Below the pieces are notes generated by a model. It had not been told where the DNA came from and searched no databases. It saw only the letters and a list, made by a program, of their open reading frames with translations. A stretch of DNA of 64,000 nucleotides from JAEUPI01 sp046348365 (GTDB lineage Bacteria; Pseudomonadota; Gammaproteobacteria; Burkholderiales; Burkholderiaceae_C): the NCBI GenBank assembly GCA_046348365.1, contig JAXMEL010000003.1:717129-781128 (forward strand), read 5' to 3'. The position numbers and the translations under genes were made by a program. This document shows, piece by piece, positions 62,544 through 64,000 of this stretch. Every line of letters begins with the position of its first letter. The first letter of the stretch is position 1.

Positions 62544-63152
62544 TCACAGCAGCCCCTGCCGCTGCGCCTCGTACCACACGAACGGCGACAGTTCCTGCAA
62601 GGTGACCGGGTCCTTGTGCCGCAGGTACTGGTTGTAGTGACGCAGGCGCATCTTGCGGTGTTCCGGACTGTCCAGCTTCAGGCGTCGAATGGTCTTGCGC
62701 GCCAAGGCCGCCGCCGCTTTGCCCTGCCGCGCTGCAAGCGTGCGCTCAGGCTTGATCGCGCCAGAGGCCAGGTTCAACTCGAACGTATCGGGCGCCATCC
62801 CGATGGGGTCGAGCACATCGTCGAACTTGTTCTTGTTGCGGTTCGGCCCCAGGCAAGACAGCCGGTAGTTCGACCACTCGTAGGCCTGCCCGACATCGCG
62901 GGACTTGGCCACGAAGTGATCGGTCGAGCCTGCGCCCGTCACCCAGTCGAAGTAGATGGCCAGGTAGGCGCAGGTGCCGCCGTAGGCATCCCACAAGGCC
63001 TTGTTGGTCGCTGACCAGTAAGCCGGCAACTTGGGCTTCTTCGGCGCGGGCCCGGGTACCGCAATGCCGTTGGCGGCCAGCCAGGCAAGGCCTCGCTGCC
63101 GAACGTCCGGGTCGAAGTTGGCCGGTTCCGCCTGCAGGGCCACGGGGATCAC
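62544..63152 (-). CDS. HNH endonuclease, PtuB-like (Septu)
   Basis: 202 residues from a GTG that overlaps the TGA of the ATPase gene (GTGA). The HNH core is GGTCAYLAIYFDW, TDHFVAKSRDVGQAYEWSNYRLSC and NRNKNKFDD; the first Cys-x-x-Cys pair of many McrA-type HNH enzymes is incomplete, so zinc binding may be lost. The coupling with an AAA ATPase matches the PtuA-PtuB (Septu) anti-phage pair, in which PtuB is the nuclease. Confidence 0.78.
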   Translation of the reverse strand: MIPVALQAEPANFDPDVRQRGLAWLAANGIAVPGPAPKKPKLPAYWSATNKALWDAYGGTCAYLAIYFDWVTGAGSTDHFVAKSRDVGQAYEWSNYRLSCLGPNRNKNKFDDVLDPIGMAPDTFELNLASGAIKPERTLAARQGKAAAALARKTIRRLKLDSPEHRKMRLRHYNQYLRHKDPVTLQELSPFVWYEAQRQGLL

Positions 63153-64000
63153 TGCATCCACCCCTTGATCTTGCACACGTAGCGCCAGTTGAACAGGAAG
63201 TCGTCGGTTGCCGGCAGCGCCTGGGCCAGCTTCTGATGCATGTCCTCGATCTTCTTCGGGTCCGGCGCGTCTGCCTCCAGCATGGCCGACGCCTTCTTCA
63301 CCAGCGCTTCGGCTTCCAGCGACCGAGTGCTCTGCAGGTCGAAGGCTTCGCTGGTCAACCATCGGTCGGCGTCGCCCAGTCGCTCGAACGGACGGGCCCG
63401 CATCACCACGCGGCCACGCTCCAGATCCAGGTCCCACCAGGCATCGGTCTGGGCATCGAACAGCGGCTCGATCGAGGCCATTACCAGAGGCGAATGCGTG
63501 GTGGCGATCAGCTGCAGTTCCGCCTTCTGGCCAACGAGGGTGCGCGCCACCTGCAGCAACGACGGCACGATCTGGCGCTGCCAGTGCGGGTGCAGGTGCG
63601 ATTCCAGTTCGTCCATCAGCAGCACCACCTGCCGGGTGGGTGCTTCGTCCAGCAGCTTGGCCGCCTGGCAGTGTTCCTCCCAGGCCCACACCAGCACGTA
63701 GGCTAGTGCCAGCATGCGGCGCATGCCGGCCGACGCGTGCAGCACCGACACGTCCTTGCCGTAGGGCATGCGGACGGTGGGAATGTCGCGCGCGTCGTCC
63801 AGGCTGATGCGCTGCAGGGCGCCAGGCTTCAGGGCTTCCCGCTTTGATGGCGACAAGGCCTCCAGCACCTTGGTCAGGCTGGTGAACGCTGAGCTCTTCT
63901 CCTTTTGCCAGCCAGCCCAGTCCATCACCAGCCCCAGGCTCAGCGGTCGGTCGGCTTCTTCTTCCCGCCGCTTCCAGTTCGGGTCGGTGATGGCGCGTTG
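63149..64000 (-). CDS. AAA_21-type ATPase, PtuA-like (right-edge truncated)
   Basis: The last ~283 residues of an ATPase; the frame is open to the window edge and the Walker A lies outside. Visible are an ABC-signature-like HASAGMRRMLALAYVLVWAWE, Walker B VVLLMDELESHLHPHWQRQI and the switch ATTHSPLVMASIEPLFD. This is the OLD/RecF-like group that pairs with HNH nucleases in Septu and retron systems. It is coupled to the HNH gene by GTGA. The missing N-terminus decides whether it is PtuA proper. Confidence 0.82.
   Translation of the reverse strand, partial: QRAITDPNWKRREEEADRPLSLGLVMDWAGWQKEKSSAFTSLTKVLEALSPSKREALKPGALQRISLDDARDIPTVRMPYGKDVSVLHASAGMRRMLALAYVLVWAWEEHCQAAKLLDEAPTRQVVLLMDELESHLHPHWQRQIVPSLLQVARTLVGQKAELQLIATTHSPLVMASIEPLFDAQTDAWWDLDLERGRVVMRARPFERLGDADRWLTSEAFDLQSTRSLEAEALVKKASAMLEADAPDPKKIEDMHQKLAQALPATDDFLFNWRYVCKIKGWMQ

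Noticed and set aside
1..64000. CRISPR array or repeat-spacer pattern
   Set aside because: No regularly spaced direct repeats of 25-40 bases were seen; the only recurring elements are the two GC-rich palindromic repeat copies.

Overview
The window looks like chromosome from a high-GC betaproteobacterium of the order Burkholderiales, probably the Rubrivivax/Leptothrix/Methylibium side. The reasons are the very GC-rich codon use, the gmk-rpoZ-spoT order, a PEP-CTERM protein, a fused isobutyryl-CoA mutase (IcmF), several ABC importers and c-di-GMP enzymes. This assignment is inferred from gene content, not from a marker-gene search. I see no rRNA, tRNA or CRISPR array.

Positions 1-15,300 are transport and catabolism. 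A polyamine-type ABC importer (ATPase, binding protein, two permeases, minus strand) lies next to a class III aminotransferase. A divergent taurine/sulfonate importer tauABC follows, with a convergent TauE/SafE-type anion exporter. Next come an MBL-fold hydrolase and a branched-chain amino-acid importer livHMGF without its binding protein. Two copies of a structured GC-rich repeat family sit in this part, one upstream of the polyamine ATPase gene and one inside the liv operon.

Positions 15,300-37,600 hold mixed housekeeping and metabolic genes: an NHL-type lipoprotein, a YkvA-like protein, an M48 protease lipoprotein, an AcuI-like reductase, a coiled-coil protein with a receiver-like end, an M20 amidohydrolase, a thiolase, a MetE-like protein, a DUF3857/transglutaminase protein, an EEP-fold hydrolase, a TPR-GGDEF cyclase, a DUF481 outer-membrane protein, IcmF with a divergent AraC regulator, and an OmpA-domain protein.

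Positions 37,600-47,700 start with greB and then pass through a scarred segment: a decayed IS1634-type transposase, a secreted protein that has lost its 5' end, and an antisense C-terminal scrap of a Cys/Met-metabolism PLP enzyme. A PEP-CTERM protein, a membrane GGDEF-EAL protein and the gmk-rpoZ-spoT operon follow.

Positions 47,888-64,000 are a dense antiviral defence island, all on the minus strand and probably one translationally coupled transcript that continues past the right edge. In transcription order it encodes an AAA ATPase (cut by the edge) and HNH nuclease (Septu-like), a TrlF-type PHP/SMC-like ATPase, a Schlafen AlbA_2 protein, a RecQ helicase fused to a phosphoribosyltransferase, a DprA-like protein, PglZ and BrxL (BREX), a CBS-domain protein and a DUF262/DUF1524 GmrSD-like nuclease. 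The most interesting part is the RecQ-PRTase plus DprA pair, a ShosTA-like arrangement with a helicase added, placed directly between BREX genes and coupled to them. The other BREX core genes (pglX, brxC, brxA/B) are not in the window. The island begins 180 bp upstream of gmk, where yicC is usually found.
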